From Zygnema cylindricum (lineage: Eukaryota; Streptophyta; Zygnematophyceae; Zygnematales; Zygnemataceae): a DNA stretch of 64,000 nt. Numbering within the stretch: position 1 is the first letter of the stretch; every line of letters starts with the position of its first letter. A program made the position numbers and the translations under genes. Under the pieces are notes generated by a model. It did no database searches, had not been told where the DNA came from, and saw only the letters and a list, made by a program, of their open reading frames with translations. Location of the stretch: positions 179,424-243,423 of the forward strand of contig JBBHKE010003190.1 in the NCBI GenBank assembly GCA_037447655.1. Reading direction: 5' to 3'. Of the stretch, positions 24,808 through 36,396 are shown in pieces.

Positions 24808-24818
24808 TATTAGTAATA

Positions 24819-25725
24819 GTAATAGCTAGTGTTGTGTATCGGTAAAAAACTTATCGCGATAACACCGATACCGATAGTTATCGGTTATCGAACGGTCAGA
24901 GATTCCGATATATCGGTCTGGGACCAACAAATTCCATATCGGCGATAACTTAAAAAATATATAGTATGCATACAATAGTACTTTATAACATACTGTATTA
25001 TTTTATTGATTTTATATAGCGTGGCATGCCACGTATAAAAATCTGTTCCGTTACCGCTTAACTGCGATTTATTACGGATAGCGCAGCATATAAACGTTGG
25101 CCGGTTAACTGAACAAAACTTTTACGGCGACGTACGTAATTTTACTAAAAAACTGGTGAACATGGAACTGGAAAAGGACGGCGGACACAAAAGTACAACG
25201 GACGCAAAATAACATCTGCACGCCGCCGGAATCGAACGGACGACTTGGAATGAGAAAACACGAGCGGACGGGCCAGCGCGAGCGCCGACATCCCGGAATG
25301 GCTCTTTTGGCAGCTTATGCCAAAAAAGTCGACAGATTGACACGTGGCATGTCCCAGTGGATCTCAGGAATAAAAGGACAAAGCCATGGCGTCGGATGTG
25401 AAAGGTACATCGTTTTTACTGGATCCGTATCAAAACCGTACATATCTCATGGCGACTGATGTACTTTCTGTGTTTGTACACGTCCGGGGAATAAGACGTA
25501 CAGTTGAGTGTACATGCCGTACAATTATATGTACGGTCCGTACATTTAATGCCGATAGTTATCGTTATCGGCATTATTACCGATAAGTACCCGATATTAT
25601 CGGCTACTTATCGGCGATAAGGCCGATCTCGATATAACGTACCAATATATCGATTATCGGATACCCGAAAAAGGCCCATATCGGTTATCGGCAAATCCTT
25701 ACCGATACACAACACTAGCAATAGC
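24819..25725. mobile_element. hAT non-autonomous element 2, imperfect 8-bp TSD
   Basis: Element 24827-25717 with ends TAGTGTTGTGTATCGGTAA and TTACCGATACACAACACTA, flanked by GTAATAGC and GCAATAGC (7 of 8 match). It belongs to the same end family as element 1 but is longer and carries TATCGG/CCGATA repeats. It lies only 19 bp to the right of element 1's duplication. Confidence 0.8.
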
Positions 25726-27214
25726 GATTCACGCCTTCACGGTGTGCCGTCAGTACTGATAGCGATGGGAAATGGTATTGTGCAGTTTTTCAGTGTCGAT
25801 AAAAGAACGAAACAAGGTTCATCCTTTGGCCGAAAGTGCGCTGGATTTGGTCATAAACCGGCGGGTCCCATCCATCTGTCCTTTTCTGCCTACCATATTT
25901 GTCCGGCATGTCTAGGCTTCGACGATAAAAGTACATGTCCGTTTAAAACGGAGAGCATGTCCGTTTCGGTGTACGATATGATACTGGTAACGGAATACAG
26001 AATTCTATTGGTCCGATTATTTTGTTTGGGACCAAACGTGCTCGCGGGTCCCCTCATTTTTCTGCAGAAACGAAGGCTCCGGGACATTTGTCCCAAGTAT
26101 TCGGACAAACTATATTTTTGTCGTTACATGTTGATGACATCAACCGCACTTAGAAACACACCGCGTCCTTCGCCTCGCCATGTCTCACCGGTCAGAAGTG
26201 CAACTTGGCAGCTGGCTGCCACGTCATAATATTGTTGAGCACCTAATAGGAAACCAGATATCTGGAATACCGAATACGTGTCCCACGCGTACCGACAAGG
26301 CTCTGGTGCCAAACAGAACAAATTGCGGGACACCAAATCGTCTCTACAGAAAGGTGCCACGTCGCTTTGGATCATTTAGCAGTACCCGGTGCGTGACAAA
26401 TTTGAGGATTTTGATGATGTTGATGTCACGCCGGTGCACAATCCTTACAAATAAGGGCCACATTAGCGACCGTCAAACAAGTCCTAACTGTCGGAACTGA
26501 CAAAGGGAGAAGGGTCAAGTCATCCAAGGTCAGTCATTTTCATGCATATGTACCTTTACGTACAAAATCTGTGAGCTACAGTGTTTTTTGTCGGATATTC
26601 CTGGACGTACCTATTATGGTACACACTGTGGCGCTATCTCTACCATTTCTACAGGAACGTTTTGCTAGATCACGTCGGATCAGATTCACCAAACACTAGG
26701 GCTTTAAAATTTAAATGCTAAATTTTCCATATGGGAAATTGAACAAATTTACTATTTTAGGGTTGCGCACTGCAATCGTACAGGCGGTTTCCGGTACGTC
26801 GTATCGAGGAGGGTTCCGGTCTTCGGTACCATGGCAATATATCGGCCACAAACTCATCTTGTCGTTTCAAAAGTGCGCTGTTTCTTGCAAACGAGTCTGG
26901 GACATGTATTTAGTGTAGTATTTATGTTTAATCAGAAAGTACAGCGAAGGTACAGGAGTGAAAGGACTGTGAACAAAACATGGAAAAAGTCAAAAGTAAG
27001 GCTAGAAGCTAGGTGGCCGTGGATTGGTCAGACATCGACATCGACCTGTGAGCGCTCACAACCAGAAAAAAGTCCTTACCGCAATGCCGAACGAATCTGC
27101 ACCTCCGGGTCGTCCATATTCGGTGATATCCAGAACGTGCTCCGTATACCAGATGGAATTCGGTACGATACGCGACAATAAGAAATTTAAATCGGAACGT
27201 ACCCTACGGTTATA
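25726..27214. other. unassigned sequence with internal near-duplications
   Basis: A 161-codon frame at 25744-26229 shows no domain and overlaps diverged direct repeats (GCGGGTCCC...CATATTTGTCC near 25860 and GCGGGTCCC...ACATTTGTCC near 26045). It is more likely an old DNA transposon interior than a gene. Many GTAC sites. Confidence 0.35.
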
Positions 27215-27688
27215 CAATGTAACATAGTTCAAAAGTAGGCGTTTCTATTGTAGGCCTTCTGTAGGCGCCTTTATCGTAAGTTGTGTTATGGGCTTTTCAA
27301 GTGATCTTCTTAAATCGCTACTTTGATCAGCAACCGTCCGATCGTCCAAATCTGACAATAGTCCTATCGTAAGTTGTGTTATGGGCTTTCCATGTGATCT
27401 TCTTAGATCGCTACTTTTATCAGCGACCGTCCGATCGTCCAAATCTGACGGTTTAAATAAAAAATACCTCAAAACTCACAGAAAAATATTTTTTTGTCCG
27501 AATGTTTTTCAAAATTTGGGCATGACGTTTAATTCTCTATCGATTGATGTGCAACTCAACCGTGTTACTATTTTTTTTTATTTTGCGACCAATACAATAT
27601 GGGTCTTAAGGTCATATTATATGTTTTGGGTACAATAGGCATGTTGTATGGGCGTACTTTCAACCTACTTTTGAACTATGCAATATAA
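27215..27688. mobile_element. hAT-type MITE with 17-bp TIRs
   Basis: Element 27223-27680 with perfect 17-bp inverted ends CATAGTTCAAAAGTAGG / CCTACTTTTGAACTATG, flanked by CAATGTAA and CAATATAA (7 of 8). It contains a tandem duplication (27272-27455). No transposase. Confidence 0.8.
27272..27455. repeat. 93-bp tandem duplication
   Basis: Two copies of a ~93-bp unit beginning TATCGTAAGTTGTGTTATGG and ending in GTCCGATCGTCCAAATCTGAC, about 93% identical by eye, inside the hAT MITE. Confidence 0.85.
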
Positions 27689-28108
27689 CATTCCATCCTA
27701 TGAACTTAAAATTGTTAAAAGCTCGGCAGAACTTATATAATATTGTTTGTCGTACAGTATAGCAAGTCATAATTCTCAAAGTACGCACATAATTGTTTTA
27801 AAACAACCACAAATTTGTTGGCGGCGGCAATCATTCGAGCAAATGTCCTTCGCACTAAACCTGGTTATGTTGACTGCGGTTCATACCTACGAAATTATGT
27901 TGACTACGGTTCAAATGTCGTAGATGGCAGTCAGAAAAAAGTTGAATGTCTGAAATGCGAAATTGCCCCTGACCGTACGGTCGAAACATACTAAAACAAC
28001 CTCACAGATAGCGTAGGTTTACGTAAGCTTGTGATCGTACGAATGAAACATACAGAAAACAGCCTTACAAAAGCGTACGTTGAGACGCGGCCCAACCACC
28101 ACATGTTA

Positions 28109-28281
28109 CACCCGGAATCGTTATTACCGTTGTTAACGCTATATCGGTGCCCCCAAATTTGATCCCAAAACCTGAAATAGAATTAATAACACTACTTTTT
28201 TTTTTACGTTAATTAAGATTCTGGTAAATTAGCGTTAATAATTAATAAATTATAGTTTATGACTTCTTGAATAGTGTGGTG
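28109..28281. mobile_element. TA-flanked MITE, CACCG family (diverged)
   Basis: Left end CACCCGGAATCGTTATTACCG after a TA. The interior CTATATCGGTGCCCCCAAA matches the copy in the PRR intron at 47975. The right end (GTGTGGTG, then TA) is diverged. Confidence 0.5.
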
Positions 28282-28283
28282 TA

Positions 28284-28617
28284 CGGACGTGTCACTCCGT
28301 ACAAAATGGTACTTTGTTAAATTACAAAACATTACGTAAAACATGGATTAAAATAATCGCGATCACACGTAAAACTGGGCTCAAAATAAAAGGCAAAGTG
28401 AAATCGTACCTATTTTAGTGTAGAGATATTGATCACGTATTCGTTATACACGAGGAAACACAAATTAGAGATAAGAATCAATAATAGTGAAAAGACGCGA
28501 CGGTGTACAAAATTCATCAGATTTTATACTATTACCTGTTTTAGCGTAAAGATCTCGATGGCAGATCCATTACAGGCGAAATGTATCCAAATTAGAATTA
28601 TTGATAAATTAGAGTAA
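28284..28617. other. short unassigned spacer
   Basis: AT-rich sequence between a TA MITE and Harbinger-like copy P2. Nothing recognised. Confidence 0.3.
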
Positions 28618-28979
28618 AGGTAACGCTCCATCATCCGAAAAGTGAGGTAGTTTACAGAAATCCGCGAATATCCGTACCAAAACCGTACCGCTTATTTTGT
28701 TTTTATAATAAAAACAACATTACAGAGAATCTTGCCAATACTCTCCAAAGGTCTAAGAGGTAATACTAACCGTCGGATGTTCATCCGGGAGCTTCATTTT
28801 TCTCTGTAACTGCCCACCTACCTCTAAGAGGTGGGTTGGCAGATACAGAAAAAAAAAATCGTGACACGCTGGACAACTTAGCTACGTGTCACGATGTAAA
28901 ACCAACGAAATTTAACGAAATTTGCACATGACACACGCTTTCAAAAATACAACAAAAAGAAAAAATGGAATTTCGTTAC

Positions 28980-29959
28980 AGTAACAGTAATAGTGAATCG
29001 AACTTGTTCGTAAATGGGTATTTAAGTGTTACGAATATAAAGTTTTGAATTCGGTAGACGTCTGCGAAAGAATCGCACGATTTGGAGTTGTATTTTAAAA
29101 GATATAGCGATTGGTATATTTAGGCGACAACGCGAGGTCAAAATAACGAGTGGGTGTTCATTATGACGGGTTAAGGGTTAAACTAGGCGCGGAATTTCAG
29201 GCGCACGTTTAAAAAGTAACAAATAAATCAATATTTCATTTGGTACGCATGATGGTTCGTTTTGTACATTTTTTAGTACGAAACGTCACTTTCACAATAT
29301 GGAATTTCGTGGGTAGTTTCGCATGTGAAATTTGAAACGCACATTCGTGCAAAGTCGTGTTTTGTTTGGCACGCACTTTTGCACGTAAATGTTGCGTAGT
29401 GAAATGTAGCGTTTGATTGGTTAGTAAATCCTTCGTAGTTAGTAAGAGATTTCGCACGCTTTTGCGCTGGTCAGTCTCAGTCTCAGTCCTTGCTGATCTA
29501 TGATGGGCCCAGGTAAAACCTGTTCAACGGAGTGTTACCTCTGGCCTGGCTAGTCCAAGGCGATGGTGAATAAATGGTGAAGTCTAAGAGAAAAGTAAAC
29601 ATCTTTTCCCTTGGAAAAGTTTGTGGAAATTCTGACTGATCTTGGTTCGAGCAAAGAATACCAAATTAAAGAAATGGCAACTTTGCACTAAAATCACTTA
29701 CAAACTAGGTAGTATTTTATTAGTTAAGAGATAGAATATTTAAGAGTGGAGAGCAGTGGAAAATACTTTAAAAATACGGGTTGAGCCACGAGGGCAAGAG
29801 ACCAAGCTAGTGTTATGTGGACAGAAGCTTCTTCTAATTTAAAGTTTATCCTTATGTGAGTGATCTCTAATGTAAATGTGTATTTTCCAATGTGTGGAAT
29901 GTGTGGTTGAAATTTGTTGTAGTAATGGGATTTTTTGAGAGGTAGGAGATCATGTTACA
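28980..29959 (+). repeat. 5' LTR of gypsy element
   Basis: Begins AGTAACAGTAATAG (an original TG has probably become AG) and ends CATGTTACA. It aligns along its length with 40760-41727. Shared landmarks are TAGACGTCT, CACGATTTGGAGTTG, TTTTAGTACGAA and GGTTGAGCCACGAGGGCAAGAGACC. Confidence 0.9.
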
Positions 29960-29961
29960 TA

Positions 29962-29978
29962 TGGTATCAAAGTTTTGG
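29962..29978 (+). promoter_or_regulatory. gypsy primer-binding site (iMet 3' end)
   Basis: TGGTATCAAAGTTTTGG begins 2 nt after the LTR. TGGTATCA matches the complement of the initiator tRNA-Met 3' end including CCA, the usual plant primer. Confidence 0.75.
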
Positions 29979-30745
29979 TTAGAAACCAGTGAGAAGCTTG
30001 CTCACTCGAAAATCGACTGTCGTGACTGGTGAGGGTACTCTGACTTGTGTCGACAGAACCACAATGGGAGTGGTAGGGGATTGGAGGGAAACTAAGTGAC
30101 CATACTGCCAGCGGCCGCTGGTTAGATGTGTGGCGTGCTTAGGTCTTAAGGACTCACGCGGGGTGGGCGTGTAGCCACCGCTGAAGCTCACTCCAATTAC
30201 CTAAAGGCCAAACAAACTTGCGTTCTCTTAGCGCCGATTCATGTGTAGAGGGATGGCTTGAAGCCATAAAGGGCGAGGATGTGAGGATTAGAGATTAAAA
30301 GATCATGATGTAGTGAGAAATGGGAAATTTGCTAATGAAGGAGAATAAAAGTGGAGTACTTTACTTCTTCAAGAGCAAATGAGTCCATAAATGTCTTAAA
30401 AACTTTTCAAACCTTATGATGTTACCTTTGAGAGCTTTTCAATTTTGTTGTTGCAAAATTTATGGTTGAATCTTACCTTTGAGAGCTTTAAATTTCGTTG
30501 TTGCCATATTTGTGGGGAAATTCTTACCTTTATCCATCAATGTTTGGGAAAAAAAAAAGTTCAATTTCCACTAACTTATTTTCAATGTCTTATTGATTTA
30601 TCAAATTTTGATCTTTCTTTTTTTTAAAAGAGTTGTTAGGGAGAAGAAATGTTGGATTCGAGCAATCAAAGGACTTCAAACCTGCGACAAATTTCTTTGG
30701 GAAATTATATTATATATTTCTTTTGTTTGATTTCATTGTGTGATA

Positions 30746-32037
30746 ATGACAAATTCTATATGGAAACGTGAAATAGAAAATGCCTTGAATGTCTTGAAGA
30801 AGCGTAGTGTGAAATTGGTCAAAAGATCTAATAATCATGTTGCTGCTGTGGATGAAAAAATCTATGAGTTGAAAAGTGAATTGAAGGATGTGAAGGAAAA
30901 TCGAAATCTTTCAAATCATAAATTGGATGAACTAATTAACTTAATTCACACCAAAAATAATGTTAATGTCCAAAAGGGTCAGAGTAGTAAGAGGAATGCC
31001 AGTTTTAGGAAAGATGATCACGATAGACCTAAGAAGATAAAAGATTTGAAATTGTCTATAAGTGAAGCACCATTTTTGATGGTACGAAGATTGATGAGTT
31101 GGATGCTTGGGTTTTTCATATGGAGTATTATTTGGAATCTAAGAATTGTGATCGGGATGATTACTTTTCTTTTGCTGTTAGCTATCTAAAAAGTGATACT
31201 TAGATTTGATATTACACTCAAAGAAGGTCTAACCTAATTTATGATAATGCTGATTGGGAAGCTTTTAAGACCGCAATCAAATCGCGTTTCTTGTCTGTCA
31301 CTTATAAATCGAGAATGGAAAAAAAATGGCTGAACTGTAAGCAGACTAGATTTGTGAAAGATTACATTGTAGAATTTGACCTATCTAGCATGCATGTCAT
31401 AGGTTTGACTGATGAAATGGCTAAGTTCCATTTCTTCAACTATCTGAATCCTATACTGAAATCAGAACTGAAACATAAAAAAACTATTAATTTGAATAAA
31501 TTACAAGATAAGTCATTGGAATATTGGATCAGTTGGGGTATAATCGGGAAACTCGATCATTTAGGGGTAATTTGAATGAAGTATCAGAGTGGGGTGAGGG
31601 GGAATTTGTGGAAGAAGGATTGAACGCGGGTTTGGTGAATGTGCAGAATATCTTCAAGGGAAATCAGAAAGGTGGATAGAGTGTTAATACACGCAACAAA
31701 TTTAACAATAGAGGGGGGTATATTAGGAGTCCTAAACCAAGTATTAATGCTCAAAAACCCAATCTTAGCATTCCCACATGCACTATCTGTCAAAAAAGAG
31801 GTTTTAGGGCATTTGACTGTGCACAACTGAAGAAGATTAACTACTGTAATTGTGGAGAAGAGGGATATTTCAGCAGAGAGTGCACAAAACCGAAAAAGAA
31901 TCACTTGTTTTAAATGCGGAGGTCCAAATCATTATGCTAAAAAATGTACAGATAAAGGATCTCTTAAAACAGTTGATGTCAATGAAGGTCTTCAAGAAGA
32001 TATTGCATTATACCTAGCTGAACAAAAAGCCCAATAG
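30746..32037 (+). pseudogene. gypsy gag with zinc knuckles (broken)
   Basis: An N-terminal coiled-coil-like segment (AVDEKIYELKSELKDVKENRN) precedes a Gag core split by a frameshift near 31076 and a TAG near 31200: DAWVFHMEYYLESK, then DNADWEAFKTAIKSRFLS and FVKDYIVEFDLSS. Downstream are three zinc-knuckle-like blocks around 31780-31960. The last, CFKCGGPNHYAKKC, is a proper CCHC; the first has Phe for His and the second lacks one Cys. It packaged the element RNA when intact. Confidence 0.8.
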
Positions 32038-32072
32038 GTGGGAAACAGAAAAGACTAACTGAAAGTCCTTAG

Positions 32073-32628
32073 TTGAAACGACCAGATCTAGAGGTTAAGG
32101 AGTTAACTCTAGAGGGCAAGCTAATGAATGGAAAAGCTAGGATAATTGAATTTATTATGATGCTAACTACACTCTATAGTTTGAACAATCCTTCAAATGA
32201 AACTCTTAATAACAGACCCATGTCAGAATGGTTAAGTAACGATGACACCAAACACAGTTTGATCATATTCGAGTCTTTAGTGAAAGGGAAACCATTGAGA
32301 GTTATGGTAGAATCAGGTGCTACACATTATTTTATTTCACTTAAGTTTTTAGAGGAAAATAAAATTTCGACAGTCATAAGGGAAAAACCTTTGCATGATC
32401 AGGTGGCAAATGGTATTAAGTCAACATTAGATTTACAAACAGACACAATAGAAGTTGATATCCACGTCATAAAATAAAAATTGTGTTTGAAATAATGAAT
32501 TTGGGTAGTGAGGAGCTAATAGTGGGAAAGCCTTGGTTAAAAAAACATAACATTCAAATAAATTGGGAAACTAACACCTTGAAAGTGAAGTCTGAGAACG
32601 ATTGGAAGGTTTTGCAAGCAATCATATA
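32073..32628 (+). pseudogene. gypsy aspartic protease region, catalytic Asp lost
   Basis: The frame 32073-32477 contains VMVESGATHYFIS, the retropepsin active-site block, where the usual DSGA reads ESGA (GAA codon at 32310-32312). It continues after a frame change with LIVGKPWLKKHNIQINW. The TRIM complex begins 40 bp further on at 32671. Confidence 0.75.
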
Positions 32629-32670
32629 AATAACATAACCAAATTGGGAGTGGAAGGTTTGATTTATGTT

Positions 32671-32778
32671 TGTTGCATTGGCACGTAAAGCCGGTCCAAT
32701 ACGGGGTAGAATATGGAAATATCCATACTCGAGCCGCCCGTAATAAATGGGTACGGACCCGCCACTCTCAACATCGAG
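32671..32778 (+). repeat. TRIM LTR, 5' fragment
   Basis: 108 bp beginning TGTTGCATTGGCACG and matching the first part of the LTRs at 35949 and 36454. It stops at CATCGAG, the first bases of the tRNA-like segment, and continues directly into copia gag leader sequence. Confidence 0.85.
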
Positions 32779-33488
32779 AAAAGCAATCCCACTATCTAGG
32801 GTGCCTATGTTCGATGGAACAAACTTCACTTATTGGGAGTTTACGATGGAGGGATTGCTTTTCGAAAAGCATTTGTGGGGAATTGTTTTGGGGCAAGTGA
32901 GGTGTCCGCCACCCGGCTTTGGTGGAACTCATTATGGAGAATCATCTGGGGCTTCCCAGAAAAACCAACTCGAGTTCAGATGTAACGGAAGGTGAAGGGA
33001 AAATCATTGCCATGGAAGGGAAAAAAGGGGAGAAGGATAAAGGGACACCTATGGTGAGGGGAGCTAAGCTCTCCGCTACAGCTCCACTTGGAGGAGTTAA
33101 AAGTAAAACTGAAGAAAATGATAGTAAAATTTGGGAGTATAAAAACACTATAGCAAAACATCTCATACTTAGATATGTGTCTAAGTCCATAGCTATCACT
33201 CTTTTAAGTCTAACTAAGTCTTCGGAAATCTGGGAAACACTAAGTCAGATTTATAAGAGTGAGACTATTCAGAGGCAGCAGTTAGTAAAACAAGAAATAG
33301 GGGCCTATGTTTATAAAGGCGGTAGCATGATAGAGTTTTGCAATGATATTGCTGCGTTATATGTTGAGCTTGCTAGTGCGGGATATGTAGAGTCTGAGGA
33401 GAGAAAGATTAATACACTTCTCCTGAAACTCCCAGATGAGTACGAAAACATCATTTATCGTATGCAGGCAATGGGTGGCTCCTCATAG
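32779..33488 (+). pseudogene. copia E gag
   Basis: Starts in the VPMFDGTNFTYWEF reading (frame 32747-32995), changes frame near 32940, then continues to 33488 with the Gag core IWETLSQIYKSE, YKGGSMIEFCND, INTLLLKLPDEYENI. Unlike B and C it reads HLWGIV without the TAG. It ends at TAG 33486-33488, in frame with the next entry. Confidence 0.75.
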
Positions 33489-33503
33489 ACTTGGAGCTTT
33501 ACC

Positions 33504-34620
33504 ATGGGGATAATTCTTGTGAGGGAAAGCACTTTGGAGCTTCGTAGGGGAAGTGACAAGGTGAATGCATTTACAATTGGTGGTGATTGGCGGAAGCGTG
33601 ATGAGAGGAACGGCGGTGACGAGGGGAAGCGTGATGAGAGGAAGAAAGAAGAAGATAAACCTTATCGGAACTTTAGTGGAAAGAGAGGGAGAGGAAAAGA
33701 AAAGGGAGCTTTGAAAAAAGGGGTTAGCTTCTTTTGTAGAGAACCGTGTCACTATATGGAGGAGTGTCCTTGTTTGGAAGATCTTAGAAGTTGGAATGTG
33801 GATGAGGAGGAAAAAGGAGAAAAGGAGAAATACGATGAAGAAATCTTGGAGCTTTTTCACATCGGTAGAATGGAGAAGAGAGAGAAGTACACAGAAATTA
33901 CACGAAAGCAACGATGTGCTTTTGGAGGTATAAGAGAAGTAAAGGGAAGGGAGGTACTTGAGGGAAATAAAAATAATGAGGATAATTCTATAGATACTTT
34001 GGAAACAGAAAACTGGTCGGAAAAGGAGACTTCAACGGATTTCGAGGAAAGGGGAGAAGTAAAACTAGAGGGTGTTTTAAAGGTTAGGGGAGAAAGTAAA
34101 TATTTAATGAAAAATTTAGGGGAGGAGAAATACTCATTGGGAATCATTATAGAAAGTGATAGTGGAAAGAATTCCATGGGAGAGAGTGAGGAAAGTTCAG
34201 AAAATGGGGTGAGTATCATGGATAAAAATATGAGTTCGGAAGATGTAGATTTTATGAGGAACTTAGTGGGGACTCTTGATTTAAGGATAAATTTGGGGGG
34301 TAATGGTTTTGACATCACTAATGGGAGTGATGCCATTTATGAAGGTGTGCCTGTAAAAGGGTTAGCATCTGGGTGTGTGTTGAAGATTGGAGATGGGGCT
34401 GGTTTTTTGAATTGCAAGAGGGAAATCGGATTCAATGTGGATGGAAAAGAGATAAGGGGGATAAAATCTTTGCTCGAATTTATGGAAAATGGTAAGCTTA
34501 ATAAAATGTGTGATCAGCAAGATGGAATGTTTATTTCACCTCATCTAATGGACCTTTTAAAATACGAGAGTATTCACTTAAAGTTTTATGAGGAGAAAAG
34601 AAAGAAGAAAAATAAAAGAA

Positions 34621-34656
<36 letters not shown>

Positions 34657-34658
34657 AG
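33504..34658 (+). pseudogene. copia E: gag C-terminus fused in frame to pol remnants
   Basis: 384 codons uninterrupted. Residues 1-90 are gag tail (STLELRRGSDKV, DWRKRDE) with an altered zinc knuckle (FFCREPCHYMEEC, Gly replaced by Cys). RKQRCAFGG corresponds to the block just before the protease. Protease, integrase and most RT are gone. Then come short RT/RNase H blocks seen in A and C: MKNLGEEKYSLGI, LVGTLDLRINLGG, FDITNGSDAIYEGVP, ASGCVLKIGDGAG. It ends in a Lys-rich tail and (AT)n-encoded Ile-Tyr repeats. Several deletions must have kept the frame. Catalytic residues are absent. Whether it is expressed is unknown. Confidence 0.65.
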
Positions 34659-34696
34659 TGGGAATTGAAAGAAAGTAGACTAGAAAATAAGGGGAG

Positions 34697-35932
34697 TGTT
34701 GAAATTTATGTATTTTCTAGGTCTGTATTGGAAAAATAAATAGAGTAAGTCAGCAAAGGCAGCCTGCTTCTCGCTCAACTCTCTCCGGTCCCCAAACTTG
34801 TTTCAGTCACTGAAGACCAGAGAGAGAGCTAGAGCCATGGCTGTCAAAAGAGGATAGGCTAATTCGTAGTTTGTACCAAAAGAGGGCTGTTAGAACCAAG
34901 ATTTGATCCTGGTACCTACCATCTTTGATTGCCGTTAGCTTTAGCCTATACCTTAGAGTCAACGATGTAATGCGTAGGGTACAATAAGTATCTATAAATG
35001 TACAAGTAGAGAATTCTAAACAACTAACAAATAACCAAAAGCTGCTCTAGACCAGATTTGAACCAGGGTCTATGGAAATATTTGTGGAGGTATGCCTTAT
35101 CCAATCAGGCATTAACGAAACGAGACACGTGACGGGTTTCAAAAATTAATAAACATTAACGTGACAACTAATTAACAGAAGACTAACGAATAGGTACAAT
35201 CCATGCATCTACGCGAATCTGAACCGTGTAAAATTTGTTTTGATCGAACGGCCGACATTGTAGCCGCCACGCGAAGTGAGCTTTTGGCGCCATTCGGAGA
35301 TACCATCACGCGGTGCCATGTGGCGTCACATTATTTGATATCGGAGAAGATGGGAAGAGGAACCATGGCTCCCGATTTGACAGGTGTCACTTTGTAGACC
35401 ATGTCGTACAATGGCCGTACAATAAGTACATCTCCCATTGTACCTTCTTGTATTATGTAGAGTTCTTATTAGACTACAGTTTAGTAGTAGGTAGTCGTGA
35501 GTAGGCAGACCAAGACTTAGTGATATTTAGGTACCTCTCTCTAAGAGAGCTTGTAACTATAAAGATCATCTTTGACCAGCCATAACTTAATGCTCGGGTG
35601 AGCAAATTCAGTGATTCTTTTTGCTGCGGACTCAAGGGAGTCCAAGCTACACAAGGGTGTAGTCAGTCAAAGTCTTTGCATGATAGGGTGGCACTTATTC
35701 AGTGGGAAAGTCAAAGTGGGGAATATTGTCTAAAACACATATTCAAGCTTTGCATTCTGTGGTAGAACTGAGCACACAGAAGGTCTTCTCTTCACAAGGG
35801 AGAAGGTGTGTTGGGGTTTTAATTGTCAAGGGATCATTCATTTGGGTTTATATCAACTTGGAGTCGGTATTATCTAGATTAGCTTCTTTTGGATCTGCGA
35901 ATTCTGTGGGCAATAGAGCCCATAAAATTTCA
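34697..35932 (+). repeat. LTR of copia element E
   Basis: 1236 bp from TGTTGAAATTTATG (after AAATAAGGGGAG) to AAATTTCA. The 35195-35600 segment is close to element B's LTR. It has the GTAC cluster at 35404-35450, and leader hairpins at 35592-35603, 35628-35643 and 35647-35662, the last being CTACACAAGGGTGTAG. Confidence 0.85.
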
Positions 35933-35948
35933 GGTTATGGGCCAAGGG

Positions 35949-36396
35949 TGTTGGATTGGCACGTGAAGCCGGTCCAATACGGGGTAGAATATGGAAATAT
36001 CCATACTCGAGCCGCCCGTACTAAATGGGTATGGACCCGCCAATCTCAACATCGAGTTGGTGGCACAGTGGTACACCGCCAATCGTCATTAGCCTTGTGT
36101 ACACTAATTCCGTCCCGCTTTTTTTTTTTTTATTCTCAAATAGAATTATCCACACTATTTAAAAAAACCCTAATTCCTAATTAGAATAGACGATTTTTTT
36201 CAAAAAATTTCAAATTCCCAATTAGCGTAAACCACGCTAATTATTCGTATACGCTAAAAAAACTTACACGTTAATAACGATTGGCGGTGTAGTGCGTTCC
36301 CAGCTGAAGTGAAAGGTCTCAGGTTCGAACCCTCGCTGGCTCAATTTTCCCAAGTGTGGGACATGCCGAATCCCGAATTTCTAGGAAAATCTAACA
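35949..36396 (+). repeat. TRIM LTR1 (interrupted by a MITE)
   Basis: Starts TGTTGGATTGGCACG, ends AATCTAACA. After removal of the 217-bp MITE and its TA duplication it is ~229 bp, matching LTR2 (230 bp). Its tRNA-like segment is split by the MITE in the D-loop. Confidence 0.85.
36072..36292. mobile_element. TA-flanked MITE, CACCG family, in TRIM LTR
   Basis: 217 bp (36074-36290) with ends CACCGCCAATCGTCATTA and the complement of CACCGCCAATCGTTATTA, with TA at 36072-36073 and 36291-36292. The interrupted LTR can be compared with the intact one at 36454, so this is a clean example of the family's insertion. Confidence 0.85.

Larger units (their letters stand above)
32779..35948 (+). mobile_element. 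Ty1/copia element E, internally deleted and permuted
   Basis: Order seen: gag leader (CACTATCTAGGGTGCC), gag, remnants of pol, purine tract, one LTR (34697-35932), then leader GGTTATGGGCCAAGGG. There is no LTR at the left. The bases on the right continue, in other copies, into those on the left, so the element is circularly permuted between TRIM repeats. The internal part is about 1.9 kb, versus about 4.4 kb in element C. Confidence 0.75.

Noticed and set aside
25744-26229. 161-codon plus-strand frame
   Set aside because: No domain or coding-like pattern; overlaps diverged repeats. Treated as transposon interior or chance.
27272-27455. CRISPR-like or satellite array
   Set aside because: Only two tandem copies with no spacers; a local duplication inside a MITE.
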